From NCBI RefSeq assembly GCF_902459655.1, contig NZ_CABPSB010000002.1, positions 1 to 64,000 on the forward strand: 64,000 bases of DNA, given 5' to 3'. Source of the DNA: Pandoraea anhela. Lineage in GTDB: Bacteria > Pseudomonadota > Gammaproteobacteria > Burkholderiales > Burkholderiaceae. The position numbers were made by a program, and so were the translations under genes. Position 1 is the first letter of the stretch. Each line of letters starts with the position of its first letter. This document shows, piece by piece, positions 18,747 through 28,232 of this stretch. The notes below the pieces were generated by a model, which was given only the letters and a program-made list of their open reading frames with translations, was not told where the DNA came from and made no database searches.

Positions 18747-18933
18747 CGGGGCCATTTCGCGCGATCGTGCCGGCAATATCGGCACCCACGCGGGACGGGC
18801 GGTGGCACAACGGTCCGTTGAAAAAATCGAAACCGCCCTTGAAGCCTTGTTGCGGCGGCAGCGTCGCGCATCAGGAAGCGGTTTCGACGGTGGCGGGCAC
18901 GTGGCTGCCCGCCGACGTGAGGTCGTCCCGCGT

Positions 18934-19713
18934 TCAGGCGGACAACGTCTCCGGCACCGGCGTCTGATAGCCGAGCGCGGCGGAGATTTCCGCGGCACAG
19001 GCCGACAGGCGCGACGAAATGTCGGGCAGCAACGCACGCGTCATGCGCGAGGACGGCCCCGACGCCGACAACGACGCGATGACTTCGCCGGACGCATCGC
19101 GCACCGGCACCGCGACCGACACCGCTTCCGGTGCGAGTTCGCCGAAGCTCACGGCGCAGTCCTGACGTCGCACATTGAGCAGTTCGGCAGCCAGTTCGTC
19201 GCGCTCGATGAGCGTGCCTGCCGTAAAGCGCTTGCGCGGACGACCCAGCACTTGCGCGCGGATGTCGTCCGACGCAAACGCCAGCAACACACGCCCCGAG
19301 GCGCCCACGTACAGCGGACGACGATTGCCGACCACGCCGTGCACGCGCAGTTCGTGCGTCGATTCGACGCGCGCGACGCACAACGATTCGAGTCCGTCGC
19401 GCACGCGCAGCTGGATGTTCTCGTTCAGCGCGCGATTGAGCGCCTGAAGATGACGGTGTGCCACCTTCACGAGATTGACCTGCTCGTGCCCCGCCACGCC
19501 GAGCACCAGCGCCTGCGCACCCAACACGTAGGTGACGGGGCTGCCCTCGCGGACCACCCAGCGGTGCTGTTCGAGCGTCGCCAAAAGACGAAACGCCCGC
19601 GACTTGTTCAGGCCGGCGCGTTGCGCCAGTTCCGTCACACCCAGGCCGGGGCATTCCCCAACCAGCGACAACAGCGAAAGCGCCGTGTCGACCGAAGCGA
19701 CTGTGTAGTCCAT
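18934..19713 (-). CDS. IclR-family transcriptional regulator
   Basis: The 259-residue protein has an N-terminal winged helix (LGVTELAQRAGLNKSRAFRLLATLEQHRWV) and a C-terminal IclR effector domain (LYVGASGRVLLAFAS, then VSVAVPVRDASGEVIASLSASG). IclR proteins bind small organic acids. Its ATG at 19711-19713 shares one base with the stop of the amidohydrolase gene (TGATG), so the two are translationally coupled. The palindrome in the promoter region at 20673-20691 is its likely operator. It may also regulate the ABC importer located downstream. Confidence 0.9.
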   Translation of the reverse strand: MDYTVASVDTALSLLSLVGECPGLGVTELAQRAGLNKSRAFRLLATLEQHRWVVREGSPVTYVLGAQALVLGVAGHEQVNLVKVAHRHLQALNRALNENIQLRVRDGLESLCVARVESTHELRVHGVVGNRRPLYVGASGRVLLAFASDDIRAQVLGRPRKRFTAGTLIERDELAAELLNVRRQDCAVSFGELAPEAVSVAVPVRDASGEVIASLSASGPSSRMTRALLPDISSRLSACAAEISAALGYQTPVPETLSA

Positions 19714-20615
19714 CAAACTTCCTCGCTATGTTGTTCGGCATAAGCGGCGAGCGACGCCGCGAATTGGCCAAGTTGCGCTTGCAGCGTCGAGAAGCCGTCA
19801 TGCTTCTCGACGCGAGATTCGTCCAGGTAGAGCGCCCGGTTCAGTTCGATCTGCACGCTGTGACGCCGCTCGGCGGGACGCCCGAAGTGGCGCACCAGAT
19901 CGCCGCCGCGATACGGCACGTTGTAGGCCACGCGAAAGCCCAGTCGCGTGAATTGCGCCATCACCCAGCGCGAGAACGCCGGATCGGCCGTCGTGCCGTC
20001 CCCGTCGCTCACGATCACGTCGGGGCGCGACATGCCCGCATCGGGATCGAGTGCGCCACCACGCGAGCTCATCGAATGGCAATCGAGATGCCAGACCACG
20101 CCGTGGCGTCGCCAGGCGGCATCGAGCGCATCGCGAAGCGCATGGCGGTAGGGTCGGTAGTAGTCGTGAATCCGGCGCTCGACTTCGGCCACCGTGAGGC
20201 GCCGGTCGTAAAGCGGCACATTCGGCGCAGCGAAACGGTGCAGCAGCCCGACGCCTCGCTCGCTGTAGGCTTGCGGTCGCGCGTCGTGCGGCCACAGGCT
20301 CGCGATCAATTCGGGATCGATATCGTGCTCGGCACGGTTCGGATCGATGTAGGCGCGCGGAAAAAGCGCCGCGACGAGCGTTGCGCCGTGATGGGTGGCG
20401 ACAGACCAGAGTTCGTCGACATAAGCGTCGCCACAGGCGAGGATCGCGGCCGTCGGCGCAACCGTGTCGAAATCAGGCGGAAACACATGACCGCTGTGCG
20501 GTGCATCGATCACCAAAGGCAAGTGCCTCCCGAAGCCCTCGGCGCGACCCGGGCCACGTTGGCCACCTTGCGGTGCTTCCACAAAAAATCGGCCCTCAGT
20601 GACCTGACGGGACAT
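19713..20615 (-). CDS. N-formylglutamate amidohydrolase-family enzyme
   Basis: The 300-residue protein matches the FGase (HutG-like) family of zinc hydrolases that release formate or amino groups from N-acyl amino acids. Landmarks are LVIDAPHSGHVFPPDF with the metal His, DAYVDELW, YIDPNRAEHDIDP, WHLDCHSMSS and VQIELNRALYLDE. ATG 20613-20615 has AGGAGG four bases upstream. It is the first gene of an operon with the IclR regulator. No other histidine-degradation genes are nearby, so the substrate may be a different N-acyl compound, perhaps one brought in by the neighbouring importer; this is inference. Confidence 0.85.
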   Translation of the reverse strand: MSRQVTEGRFFVEAPQGGQRGPGRAEGFGRHLPLVIDAPHSGHVFPPDFDTVAPTAAILACGDAYVDELWSVATHHGATLVAALFPRAYIDPNRAEHDIDPELIASLWPHDARPQAYSERGVGLLHRFAAPNVPLYDRRLTVAEVERRIHDYYRPYRHALRDALDAAWRRHGVVWHLDCHSMSSRGGALDPDAGMSRPDVIVSDGDGTTADPAFSRWVMAQFTRLGFRVAYNVPYRGGDLVRHFGRPAERRHSVQIELNRALYLDESRVEKHDGFSTLQAQLGQFAASLAAYAEQHSEEV

Positions 20616-20672
20616 GTCGCCTCCTGGCGTGCATCCGAAACCTCCGCCCGGGAATAACCCCATCGGGCGCAA

Positions 20673-20691
20673 TGTTTTGCCAAGCAAAACA
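20673..20691. promoter_or_regulatory. Perfect 8+3+8 palindrome, probable IclR operator
   Basis: TGTTTTGCCAAGCAAAACA is a perfect inverted repeat with a 3-base centre, 58 bp upstream of the amidohydrolase start. On the minus strand it lies between TTGAAC and AACATT, which are 17 bp apart and could be the -35 and weak -10. A bound regulator would block the promoter. Apart from this site and the lipA terminator I find no feature in 20616-21068. Confidence 0.55.
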
Positions 20692-20980
20692 ATGTTCAAA
20701 TATTCTGAGACAACGTCAGAAAGGCGACAAGGTGACGGTTGTTACAACATATTTCGGAGAAATTGGGGGCCAGGCACCGGGCTAAGACGGGGCATTCGGC
20801 GACGATCGGTGCAGATCGCTGTGCGTATCGAACGCGTTCAGCGGGATCCGCCAATGGCTGCGGCAGGTATCGTCTATCGAACCCGGCGAGGCTTGTGACG
20901 TGTCGTAATCGACTTTGGGCGGGCGACTAACGCTCGCGGCGTGGTGAGAGAGAACGCGTCATGGCGGCGCGTCCCAAAGC

Positions 20981-21017
20981 AAAAGCGCGGACCGTCCTGA
21001 CGACGATCCGCGCTTTC
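20981..21017 (-). terminator. Probable terminator of lipA
   Basis: A 10-bp stem AAAGCGCGGA/TCCGCGCTTT with a 15-base loop lies 52 bp past the lipA stop. On the minus strand it ends in TTTT. Confidence 0.6.
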
Positions 21018-21068
21018 GAACTTCCGATGAGGTCGGCGTGCCGGAGCCGGCGCGCCGCTCGGGGCCGA

Positions 21069-22088
21069 TCAGATAGCGTCGGCCACACCCGCTTCGTGCG
21101 CCTGCACGTCCGCGTGATAGCTCGAACGCACCATCGCGCCGACGGCCGCGTGGGTGAAGCCCATCTTGTACGCTTCTTCCTCGAACATCTTGAACGTGTC
21201 CGGCGTCACGTAACGGCGCACCGGCAGGTGGTGCTCCGACGGTTGCAGGTACTGACCGATCGTGAGCATGTCGACGTTGTGCGCACGCATGTCGCGCATC
21301 ACTTCGAGGATTTCTTCGTCCGTCTCGCCCAGACCGACCATCAGGCCCGACTTCGTCGAGACATCCGGATGCGCCGCCTTGAACGCCTTCAGGAGATTGA
21401 GCGAGTGCTGGTAGTCCGACCCCGGGCGCGCTTCCTTGTACAGGCGCGGCACCGTTTCCAGGTTGTGGTTCATCACATCGGGCGGCGCGGCGTTAAGAAT
21501 GCCCAGCGCGCGGTCCAGACGAGCCCGGAAGTCCGGCGTCAGGATTTCGATACGGGTTTGCGGCGACAGCTCGCGCACGTGGCGAATGCAGTCGACGAAG
21601 TGCTGAGCGCCGCCGTCACGCAGATCGTCGCGATCCACGCTGGTGATCACAACGTACTTCAGACGCATGGCCGCGATGGTCTTCGCGAGGTTGAGCGGCT
21701 CGTCGGCATCGAGCGGATCCGGACGGCCGTGACCGACGTCGCAGAACGGGCAACGACGCGTGCATTTGTCGCCCATGATCATGAACGTGGCCGTACCTTT
21801 GCCGAAGCACTCGCCGATGTTCGGGCAGCTCGCTTCCTCACACACCGTGTGCAGGTTGTGCTCTCGCAGAATCTGCTTGATCTCGTAGAAACGGGAAGTG
21901 TGGGTCGCCGCCTTTACGCGAATCCAGTCCGGCTTCTTCAGACGCTCGATCGGCACGATCTTGATCGGAATGCGGGCGGTCTTGGCCTGCGATTTCTGTT
22001 TGGCGGTGGCGTCGTATTCGCCGTCGATCGTGCGAACTTCCTTGTTCGCGGCGTCGTTCTCGATAACGTTCTGAGTCACGGTGGTCAT
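21069..22088 (-). CDS. Lipoyl synthase LipA
   Basis: This 339-residue radical-SAM enzyme inserts two sulfur atoms into protein-bound octanoyl groups to make lipoyl cofactors. Both iron-sulfur motifs are present: the auxiliary cluster [12 protein letters not shown] and the radical-SAM cluster CTRRCPFC. The family C terminus with VRSSYHAD is also seen, whose Arg-Ser-Ser serine ligates the auxiliary cluster. ATG 22086-22088 is preferred over an ATG 24 bases upstream. lipB lies 24 bp upstream on the same strand, so the two steps of lipoate synthesis are co-expressed. Confidence 0.97.
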   Translation of the reverse strand: MTTVTQNVIENDAANKEVRTIDGEYDATAKQKSQAKTARIPIKIVPIERLKKPDWIRVKAATHTSRFYEIKQILREHNLHTVCEEASCPNIGECFGKGTATFMIMGDKCTRRCPFCDVGHGRPDPLDADEPLNLAKTIAAMRLKYVVITSVDRDDLRDGGAQHFVDCIRHVRELSPQTRIEILTPDFRARLDRALGILNAAPPDVMNHNLETVPRLYKEARPGSDYQHSLNLLKAFKAAHPDVSTKSGLMVGLGETDEEILEVMRDMRAHNVDMLTIGQYLQPSEHHLPVRRYVTPDTFKMFEEEAYKMGFTHAAVGAMVRSSYHADVQAHEAGVADAI

Positions 22089-22112
22089 GATGGGGGCTTT
22101 CCAGACGTCCAA

Positions 22113-22826
22113 TCAGGCGGCGGCGTTTGCGCTCGAGGCCGTCTCTTGATCGGCCTTCGGCGCGACATCGGTCGTCGCGGGGTGCTGTTCGAGGTGATGA
22201 CCGAGTTGCTGCGCCAGTCGCGCGGCCACTTCGTCCCAGCGGGGGGCCACGCCTAGCGTGGCCATGTCTACCGTTTGCAAACCGGCGTAACCGCACGGAT
22301 TGATCCACTCGAACGGGCGCAGATCCATGGCGACGTTCAGCGACACGCCGTGATAACTGCATCCGTTGCGGATTTTCAACCCGAGCGCAGCGATCTTCGC
22401 GCCGGCGTGCGCCACAGTACCGTCGCCCTGGCTCACATAGATGCCCGGCGCGCCGGCCCGGCGCTCAACGTCGAGATTATACGCTCCCAGGGTGTCGATC
22501 ACCGCCTGCTCAATGAGCCGCACCATTTCGCGCACGCCGAGCTTGCGGCGGCGCAAGTCCACGAGCAGGTAAATCACCACCTGACCGGGGCCGTGAAACG
22601 TGATCTGGCCGCCGCGGTCGACTTTGACGAGCGGAATACCGGTGTTGGCGACGAGCAGGTGAGCGGGATCGCCGGCGAGTCCGAGCGTGTAGACGGGCGG
22701 ATGCTGGACGATCCAAAGCTGGTCGGGGCCGTTCGGGCCACGCGTGTCGGTGTACGCGCGCATGGCGTCGAACGATGTGGCGTAGTCTTCCTTGCCGCGC
22801 CAGCAAACTTCGATCGGGGAGGTCAT
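22113..22826 (-). CDS. Octanoyltransferase LipB
   Basis: The 237-residue enzyme moves the octanoyl group from acyl carrier protein to lipoyl domains, supplying LipA. Family motifs are [18 protein letters not shown], the acyl-accepting Cys in [13 protein letters not shown] and the Lys in [20 protein letters not shown] 22824-22826 has GGGGAGG just upstream. The longer in-frame extension upstream is overlap with the EamA region and is not part of the protein. The Ala-rich C-terminal tail is lineage-specific. Confidence 0.95.
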   Translation of the reverse strand: MTSPIEVCWRGKEDYATSFDAMRAYTDTRGPNGPDQLWIVQHPPVYTLGLAGDPAHLLVANTGIPLVKVDRGGQITFHGPGQVVIYLLVDLRRRKLGVREMVRLIEQAVIDTLGAYNLDVERRAGAPGIYVSQGDGTVAHAGAKIAALGLKIRNGCSYHGVSLNVAMDLRPFEWINPCGYAGLQTVDMATLGVAPRWDEVAARLAQQLGHHLEQHPATTDVAPKADQETASSANAAA

Positions 22827-22987
22827 GGGCGTAATTTTAACGAAACCCCGCCGGTCGTGCTCGCCCTCCCCACTCCACGCACACCATGCCCCCATGCCCG
22901 CTATCAACCCCATCGGGCTTGCGAGGCCCGGTGTTGCCCCGCCGCAACGGTTTGCAGCGTTCGGCCCCGGCCAGTACCGCCACGGGA

Positions 22988-23923
22988 TCAGGCCACCTTC
23001 TTCGCCGGTGAGACGCCCAGCCCGCGGGCGTAACACCCGGCCGCGAGCAGAATCATCGCGCCGCCAAGCCATTGCGTGGGATGCAGCACGATCCCGAACG
23101 CCAGAAAGTCGACGGCCACGGCCACCACCGGATAGACGAAGCCGAATACCGCGAGGCTGGCGGTCGACGCCTTCTGAAACGCGCCATAGAGCAACAGGTA
23201 CATGAACGTCGTATGAAAGAGGCCCAGGGTCACAATGGCGCCCACTTCGCGCGGCGCGGACGGCAGGTGTTGGAAATCGGCCATCCAGACGAAGACGACG
23301 GCGCCGATCACCATATGCAACGCGGCGATGATCTCGGGCCGGATCGTCCCGGCGAGCTTCTTGGTAAACAGCGTGGTCGCGGCATAGAGCGACGCGGCGG
23401 CCAGCGCGCTCGCCACCCCCAGCAGATAGCCCGCGCCATGCACGCCGCCCGGTTCGGCCAGAATCACCAGCCCGGCGAACGCCGTGCCAAGGCACGCCAG
23501 TGTGGCAAGCGACGGCCGCTCGCGCGTGACGATCACGCTCGCGAGCACCAGCAGAAACGGCTGCACGTTGTAGACAACGGTCGTGATGCCCACGGACGTC
23601 ATGCGGTAGGCCGTGAACAGGAAATACCAGTTGGAGACGAGCGTCACGGCCCCGAGCGTGACGTTCACGATTTGGCTGCGGGTCATCCGCAAGCCGCGCC
23701 AGTATCCCCGCCACGCACACCATGCACACAGGCTGAGCGCGCCGATCAGGCAGCGGAAAAACACCACGTTCAACGCGGGCTGCCCCGACATCAGCACAAA
23801 GACGCCGATCGTGCCCGAGATCACCATGGCGGCAACCATCAGCAAACGACCGAGGCGTTCGTCGGCGTGGGGATTCGGCGTGGCGCAGGATGACAGCGGT
23901 GCGGGGGGCGAGACTTGGCTCAT
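22988..23923 (-). CDS. EamA/DMT-family membrane transporter
   Basis: The 311-residue protein has ten predicted membrane segments and two EamA repeats, for example [19 protein letters not shown] at the front and [21 protein letters not shown] near the end. The drug/metabolite transporter superfamily usually exports amino acids, metabolites or drugs. The substrate cannot be inferred. It is followed by lipB after 161 bp with no overlap, so it is probably a separate unit. Confidence 0.85.
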   Translation of the reverse strand: MSQVSPPAPLSSCATPNPHADERLGRLLMVAAMVISGTIGVFVLMSGQPALNVVFFRCLIGALSLCAWCAWRGYWRGLRMTRSQIVNVTLGAVTLVSNWYFLFTAYRMTSVGITTVVYNVQPFLLVLASVIVTRERPSLATLACLGTAFAGLVILAEPGGVHGAGYLLGVASALAAASLYAATTLFTKKLAGTIRPEIIAALHMVIGAVVFVWMADFQHLPSAPREVGAIVTLGLFHTTFMYLLLYGAFQKASTASLAVFGFVYPVVAVAVDFLAFGIVLHPTQWLGGAMILLAAGCYARGLGVSPAKKVA

Positions 23924-24142
23924 CGGGGAACGACTTCTCTTGTTTCGACGCGTTATCAGGGTGTTCCGACTTGGATTATTGCGCGTCTTGTTGTGAATTC
24001 GATTGACACACGCGAGGCCCTGTCGCTATGGCCCATCCGCCACACGGGGCACGCCCGAAATGCAACACGCGCTCTTTGGCGGTCATCGCCGTGGAGCGCG
24101 TGTATTCGGGGTGGGCAAACGCCCGGGAGTCCTCAACGACCG

Positions 24143-24475
24143 TCAGGCGGCGGCCGTGCAGGAGTTCGCTTCCCGGGCGGCCCGGCGACCGGCCAGCCAC
24201 TGGCGAAGGACTCGGGCGAGGGGGAAACGACGGGAGACTTCGCGCTCCAGTTCGGCTTCGCCGGAAGCTTCCGACGACACCCAGTAGCGGCGCCCCGGCT
24301 CGATGGCCAGACGCTGGCCGGGCGCGAGCCAGTAATCGCGCGGATCGCCCGCACGCGTCACCCAGACTGACGCGCCGCGCGCGACAAGCGTATGCTCATG
24401 GTGCAGATCGAGACTGATGACTTCGCCCGGACGAAGTCCGTAGACGTACTGAACCTTTGTCAAATGGTTTTGCAT
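24143..24475 (-). CDS. DUF2917 family protein
   Basis: The 110-residue protein reads LRPGEVISLDLHHEHTLVARGASVWVTRAGDPRDYWLAPGQ. This is the small cupin-like beta-rich pattern of DUF2917 proteins, common in Burkholderiales and of unknown function. There is no signal peptide. It is transcribed divergently from the GcvA-like LysR gene, with 100 bp between the starts. That linkage is frequent in this order and suggests that the LysR protein controls it. Confidence 0.75.
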   Translation of the reverse strand: MQNHLTKVQYVYGLRPGEVISLDLHHEHTLVARGASVWVTRAGDPRDYWLAPGQRLAIEPGRRYWVSSEASGEAELEREVSRRFPLARVLRQWLAGRRAAREANSCTAAA

Positions 24476-24575
24476 TTTACGACCCCCACGCAGTGCGAGA
24501 CAATGACTGAATCATAGGGACTGGCAGGCGCCGCACCAAACGACATATTTTCACGGCCTTGCGAATAGAGCTCAC

Positions 24576-25619
24576 ATGGACCTTCGGAGACTTCCCAACC
24601 TGAGCGCCTTGCGCGCCTTCGAGGCGGCCGCCCGCCTGGAGAGCTTTTCACGTGCGGCCGAGGAGCTGTTCGTGACGCACGGCGCCATCAGCCATCAGAT
24701 CCGCGCGCTGGAGCAGGAGTTGGGCACTACGCTTTTCGCCCGTAACGGCAAGCGCATCAGCATCACGCCTGCGGGACGCCAGTACGCTGCGTCGATCCGC
24801 ACCGCCCTCACCGACATTGCACAGGCCACGCGCAAGCTGCAAGCGGGCACGCGCAGTGAGCGACGACTGGTGCTCACCACGATGCCGTCGTTCGCCAGCC
24901 GCTGGCTGACGCCGCGCATCGGCCGCTTCATCGACCGGCATCCGGAACTGGAAGTGGAATTGAGGTGCAGCGCGCAGTTGACCGACTTCGAACACGACGA
25001 CGTGGACGTCGCGTTGCGCATGGGCAACGGCAACTGGCCGGGGCTGCACATCGAGAAGGTGCTCGACGACGTGTTCTTCCCCGCGTGCAGCCCGACGTAC
25101 AACGACGGCAAGCTGCCACAGACCGCCGAGGAATTCCGCGCGAGCACGCTGCTGCGCTCGCAGGACGAACCGTGGGCCCCCTGGTTCGCGTCCGCCGGCT
25201 TCGATCTGCCGGAACCGATGCAGGGGATGATGTACGAGGATTCGGGCATGCTCTCGCAGGCGGCGATCGTCGGTCAGGGTGTTGCGCTGGTGCGTCGCTC
25301 GCTGGCCGTGGGCGACATCATGGCCGGTCGCCTCGTGCGCCTGTCCGACGTCGATACGCCATGCGGCTGGGATTACTTCTTCGTATGCCCGCACGCCGCG
25401 CTGGCGACGCAGCGCGTTCAGGCATTCCGGACGTGGTTTCTGGAGGAGGTCGCCGCGTTCGACCTGGTGAAGGACACGCGTCGGCGTCCGACGCAGCCGA
25501 GCCGTGCCGCGCTGGCGGCCGGCATGGCCGCGACGGCAGGAGAGATGACGACGCACGCCCAACTGGGGCTGGACCCCAAAATGCCACCGCCTGACGACGG
25601 TGCACCGACGCACGCGTGA
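24576..25619 (+). CDS. GcvA-like LysR-family transcriptional regulator
   Basis: The 347-residue protein has the N-terminal winged helix in GcvA style (LRAFEAAARLESFSRAAEELFVTHGAISHQI, longer than usual runs omitted) and a periplasmic-binding-like effector domain with FASRWLTPRIGRFIDRHPELEVEL. GcvA relatives regulate glycine cleavage or other amino-acid genes; no gcv genes are present here. A C-terminal extension of about 40 residues beyond the usual end is polar and Ala/Thr-rich. It is divergent from the DUF2917 gene, its most likely target. Confidence 0.85.
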   Translation: MDLRRLPNLSALRAFEAAARLESFSRAAEELFVTHGAISHQIRALEQELGTTLFARNGKRISITPAGRQYAASIRTALTDIAQATRKLQAGTRSERRLVLTTMPSFASRWLTPRIGRFIDRHPELEVELRCSAQLTDFEHDDVDVALRMGNGNWPGLHIEKVLDDVFFPACSPTYNDGKLPQTAEEFRASTLLRSQDEPWAPWFASAGFDLPEPMQGMMYEDSGMLSQAAIVGQGVALVRRSLAVGDIMAGRLVRLSDVDTPCGWDYFFVCPHAALATQRVQAFRTWFLEEVAAFDLVKDTRRRPTQPSRAALAAGMAATAGEMTTHAQLGLDPKMPPPDDGAPTHA

Positions 25620-25651
25620 CCTTCGCGCGCGCAGGCACCGTCTCGCCGCGT

Positions 25652-25924
25652 TTACAGCACCACCTTGACCATCGGGTGGCTGGTCAACTTCCGGTAGATA
25701 TCGTCGAGGTGCGCCTGCGAGTGCGCGCGCACCGTGACGGTCAGGCCGAGATACTTGCCCGAGCTCGACGGGCGCATTTCCACCTTGGCGGCATCGAACT
25801 GCGCGTCGAACTCACGGAGCAACTCGACGATGGCTTGCGCAAAACCGTCTTGCGCGTGCCCCATCACCTTGATCGGGAAGTCGCAAGGAAACTCGATCAG
25901 ACTCTTCTTCTCTTCGGTCGTCAT
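25652..25924 (-). CDS. DUF493 (YbeD-like) protein
   Basis: The 90-residue protein reads IEFPCDFPIKVMGHAQDGFA then SSSGKYLGLTVTVRAHSQAHLDDIYRKL, the alpha-beta ferredoxin-like fold of YbeD. The family is linked to lipoate genes by genome neighbourhood, as here, where lipB-lipA lie nearby; a regulatory role is suspected but not shown. ATG 25922-25924 overlaps the transaminase stop as ATGA, so the two are coupled. Confidence 0.9.
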   Translation of the reverse strand: MTTEEKKSLIEFPCDFPIKVMGHAQDGFAQAIVELLREFDAQFDAAKVEMRPSSSGKYLGLTVTVRAHSQAHLDDIYRKLTSHPMVKVVL

Positions 25925-26769
25925 AGTGCCTCCTTGGCGCGTTGATAAGCGGCGTAAAGTGCGCGGAAGACCGGGCCGGGCTTGCCGTCGCCCACCGGCT
26001 TGCCGTCGAGCGTGACGACCGCCAGGATTTCCTTCGTGGCCGACGTGATGAGCAGTTCGTCGGCATCGCGCACTTCCGCTTCGCTGACGGCTCGCTCCTC
26101 GAATGCGATGTCGCACGCCTGTGCCAGCGATTCGAGCGCGCCGTAACGGATACCTTCGAGGATTCGATTATCGCGCTGCGGCGCAGCCATTGCACCGCGT
26201 TTGACGACCCACACGTTGCTCGACGACGCCTCCGTCAGCAGCCCGTCGCGGAACTGGATGGTTTCCTGGACCTCGTGATCCGCCGCGTACTGCGCCATCA
26301 GCACATTGCCCAGCAGCGACGTCGACTTGATGTGGCAGTTCAGCCAGCGGCGGTCTTCATGCGTGACCGCCCCCACGCCTTGCTCCACCTTCTCGCGGCT
26401 CGGCAACGCGAGCGGCGTGGCGATACCGAACACGGTCGGCGTCACGTCCTTGGGGAACGTGTGCTGACGCGGCGCGACCCCGCGCGTGACCTGCACGTAG
26501 ACGCTGTGCGGATCGGCCGCACACGTGGCCGACAGACGCGCGAAAAGCGCTTCCCATTCGGCTCGCGTGTACGGGTTCGCGATGCGGATCTCCGCGAGAC
26601 TGCGCTCCAGCCGGTCGAGATGCCGGGCAAGACGGAACGGCTTGCCGCGATAGACCGGCACGACTTCGTAAATCCCGTCGCCAAAGAGAAAGCCTCGGTC
26701 GAGGACCGAAATCTTGGCGTCGGCGAGCGGGATCAGTTCGCCATTGAGCCAGACGGTGGGGTTATTCAT
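25921..26769 (-). CDS. D-amino-acid transaminase (PLP class IV)
   Basis: The 282-residue enzyme transfers amino groups between D-amino acids and 2-oxo acids. The PLP lysine is Lys148 in CHIKSTSLLGNVL. Other fold-IV landmarks are SVLDRGFLFGDGIYEVV, GLLTEASSSNVWVV and LLITSATKEILAVV. It is probably a D-alanine-type enzyme feeding peptidoglycan precursors, which suits its place next to a D-Ala-D-Ala carboxypeptidase. Branched-chain or 4-amino-4-deoxychorismate relatives share the fold but have different active-site loops. Confidence 0.9.
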   Translation of the reverse strand: MNNPTVWLNGELIPLADAKISVLDRGFLFGDGIYEVVPVYRGKPFRLARHLDRLERSLAEIRIANPYTRAEWEALFARLSATCAADPHSVYVQVTRGVAPRQHTFPKDVTPTVFGIATPLALPSREKVEQGVGAVTHEDRRWLNCHIKSTSLLGNVLMAQYAADHEVQETIQFRDGLLTEASSSNVWVVKRGAMAAPQRDNRILEGIRYGALESLAQACDIAFEERAVSEAEVRDADELLITSATKEILAVVTLDGKPVGDGKPGPVFRALYAAYQRAKEAL

Positions 26770-26782
26770 GATGCTGACGTCT

Positions 26783-27973
26783 TTACGATTTCTTCACGAA
26801 CATCAGACGCAGGGCGTCCCATGCACGGCCGATGAAGCTGGCCTGCGCCACGTCGCCCAGCGCCACGACCGGGAACTCGGCCAGTTGCTTGCCGTCGGCC
26901 ATGACCTTCACGGTGCCCACTTGCGCGCCGTTGGCGATCGGCGCGATCAGCGGCTCGCGCAGTTCAAGCTGCGGCTTGATCTTGTCGGCCATGCCCTTCG
27001 GCACGGTAATGAAGGTGTCCTTCTTCACACCGATATTCAGCTCGCTGTCCTTGCCCTTCCAGACCTTGGGCGTGGCCACGACCTGATTCGCGCCGTACAC
27101 GCGCAGCGTGTCGAAGTTCTGATAGCCGTAGTTCAGCGCCGAGAGGCTGTCCTGCACGCGGGCGCGCTCGGACGGCTCACCGACGACCACCGACAGCACA
27201 CGGCGGTTCACGCCGGGCGCGCCCGGCAGCGGTCGCGACGCCGTCGACACGAGGCAGTAGCCGGCCTCCTTCGTGTGGCCGGTCTTCAGGCCGTCGACCG
27301 TCGGATCGAGATACAGCAGACGGTTACGGTTCGGCTGACGGATGTTGTTGTAGGTGAAGCTCTTCTCCGAGTAGACCTTGTAGTACTCGGGGAAGTCCTG
27401 AATCATGCGCGTCGACAGCGTGGCGATATCGGCCACGGTCGTGTAGTGCTGCGGGTCGGTCAGACCGTCGACGTTCGTGTAGTGGGTGTTCTTCAGGCCC
27501 ATGCGCTGCGCGGCGCGGTTCATCAGCTCGACGAACCCCGGCTGCGAGCCGCCGACGAGTTCGGCCAGCGCGATGGAGGCGTCGTTGCCCGACTGGATGA
27601 TCATGCCGTACACGAGATCGTGCACCGAGACCGGCTTGCCGGCTTCGATGAACGTGCGCGATTCGTCGCGACCCACCTTACGGACCGATTCGCCCGGGAT
27701 GACGGTCTGCTCCCACGAAATACGCTTGTCGCGAAGCGCTTCGAAGACCAGATACGTCGTCATGATCTTCGTGAGCGACGCCGGCTCGACGCGGGCATCC
27801 GGATCACCGGCGGCGAGGACCTGACCGCTCGTCACGTCGACGATGGTCCATGCCTTGGCCGTCATCGGCGGCGGCGGGATCTGTTGAGCGCGGGCGGGAA
27901 GCGTAGCGAGCGAGCCACAAGCGACAATCGCCGCGGCGACGGCGGCACGGGACAGCGAAGCGTTGAATTTCAT
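26783..27973 (-). CDS. D-alanyl-D-alanine carboxypeptidase (PBP5/6 type)
   Basis: The 396-residue periplasmic enzyme trims the terminal D-Ala from peptidoglycan stem peptides. The signal peptide ends PARAQQ. The three penicillin-binding motifs are SLTK (Ser66 and Lys69), SGN (128-130) and KTG (230-232). The C-terminal beta domain ends in an amphipathic helix (FIGRAWDALRLMFVKK) that anchors PBP5-type proteins to the membrane. ATG 27971-27973 puts the signal peptide at the right distance. It lies 13 bp upstream of the transaminase, forming a D-alanine-metabolism operon. Confidence 0.93.
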   Translation of the reverse strand: MKFNASLSRAAVAAAIVACGSLATLPARAQQIPPPPMTAKAWTIVDVTSGQVLAAGDPDARVEPASLTKIMTTYLVFEALRDKRISWEQTVIPGESVRKVGRDESRTFIEAGKPVSVHDLVYGMIIQSGNDASIALAELVGGSQPGFVELMNRAAQRMGLKNTHYTNVDGLTDPQHYTTVADIATLSTRMIQDFPEYYKVYSEKSFTYNNIRQPNRNRLLYLDPTVDGLKTGHTKEAGYCLVSTASRPLPGAPGVNRRVLSVVVGEPSERARVQDSLSALNYGYQNFDTLRVYGANQVVATPKVWKGKDSELNIGVKKDTFITVPKGMADKIKPQLELREPLIAPIANGAQVGTVKVMADGKQLAEFPVVALGDVAQASFIGRAWDALRLMFVKKS

Positions 27974-28232
27974 TGGCGATGAGAAAAACGAAGTGAGCGA
28001 AGGAAAACTCAGAGGCATCTGCGCTTGAAGGAGCGCCGTGCAACCCACGCTTTGGCGAGCGCGGCACGGCGAAGAAGACGGCGGCGCCGGAGCGCCTGGG
28101 CCATGCCCGTCGGAAACATAGACCCGACGTGGCACGACATGGTTCAGACGCGAATTATACCCGTCACGATTTGACGTCCCCAGCGAAGCGAGCGCTGGCT
28201 GTCGAAATTACGCAAATTTCGCGGCGGATGTC

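Noticed and set aside
20961-22256. A 431-codon frame antisense to lipA
   Set aside because: lipA has complete motifs. The opposite frame is Arg/His/Val-rich with no known fold and starts in the terminator region.
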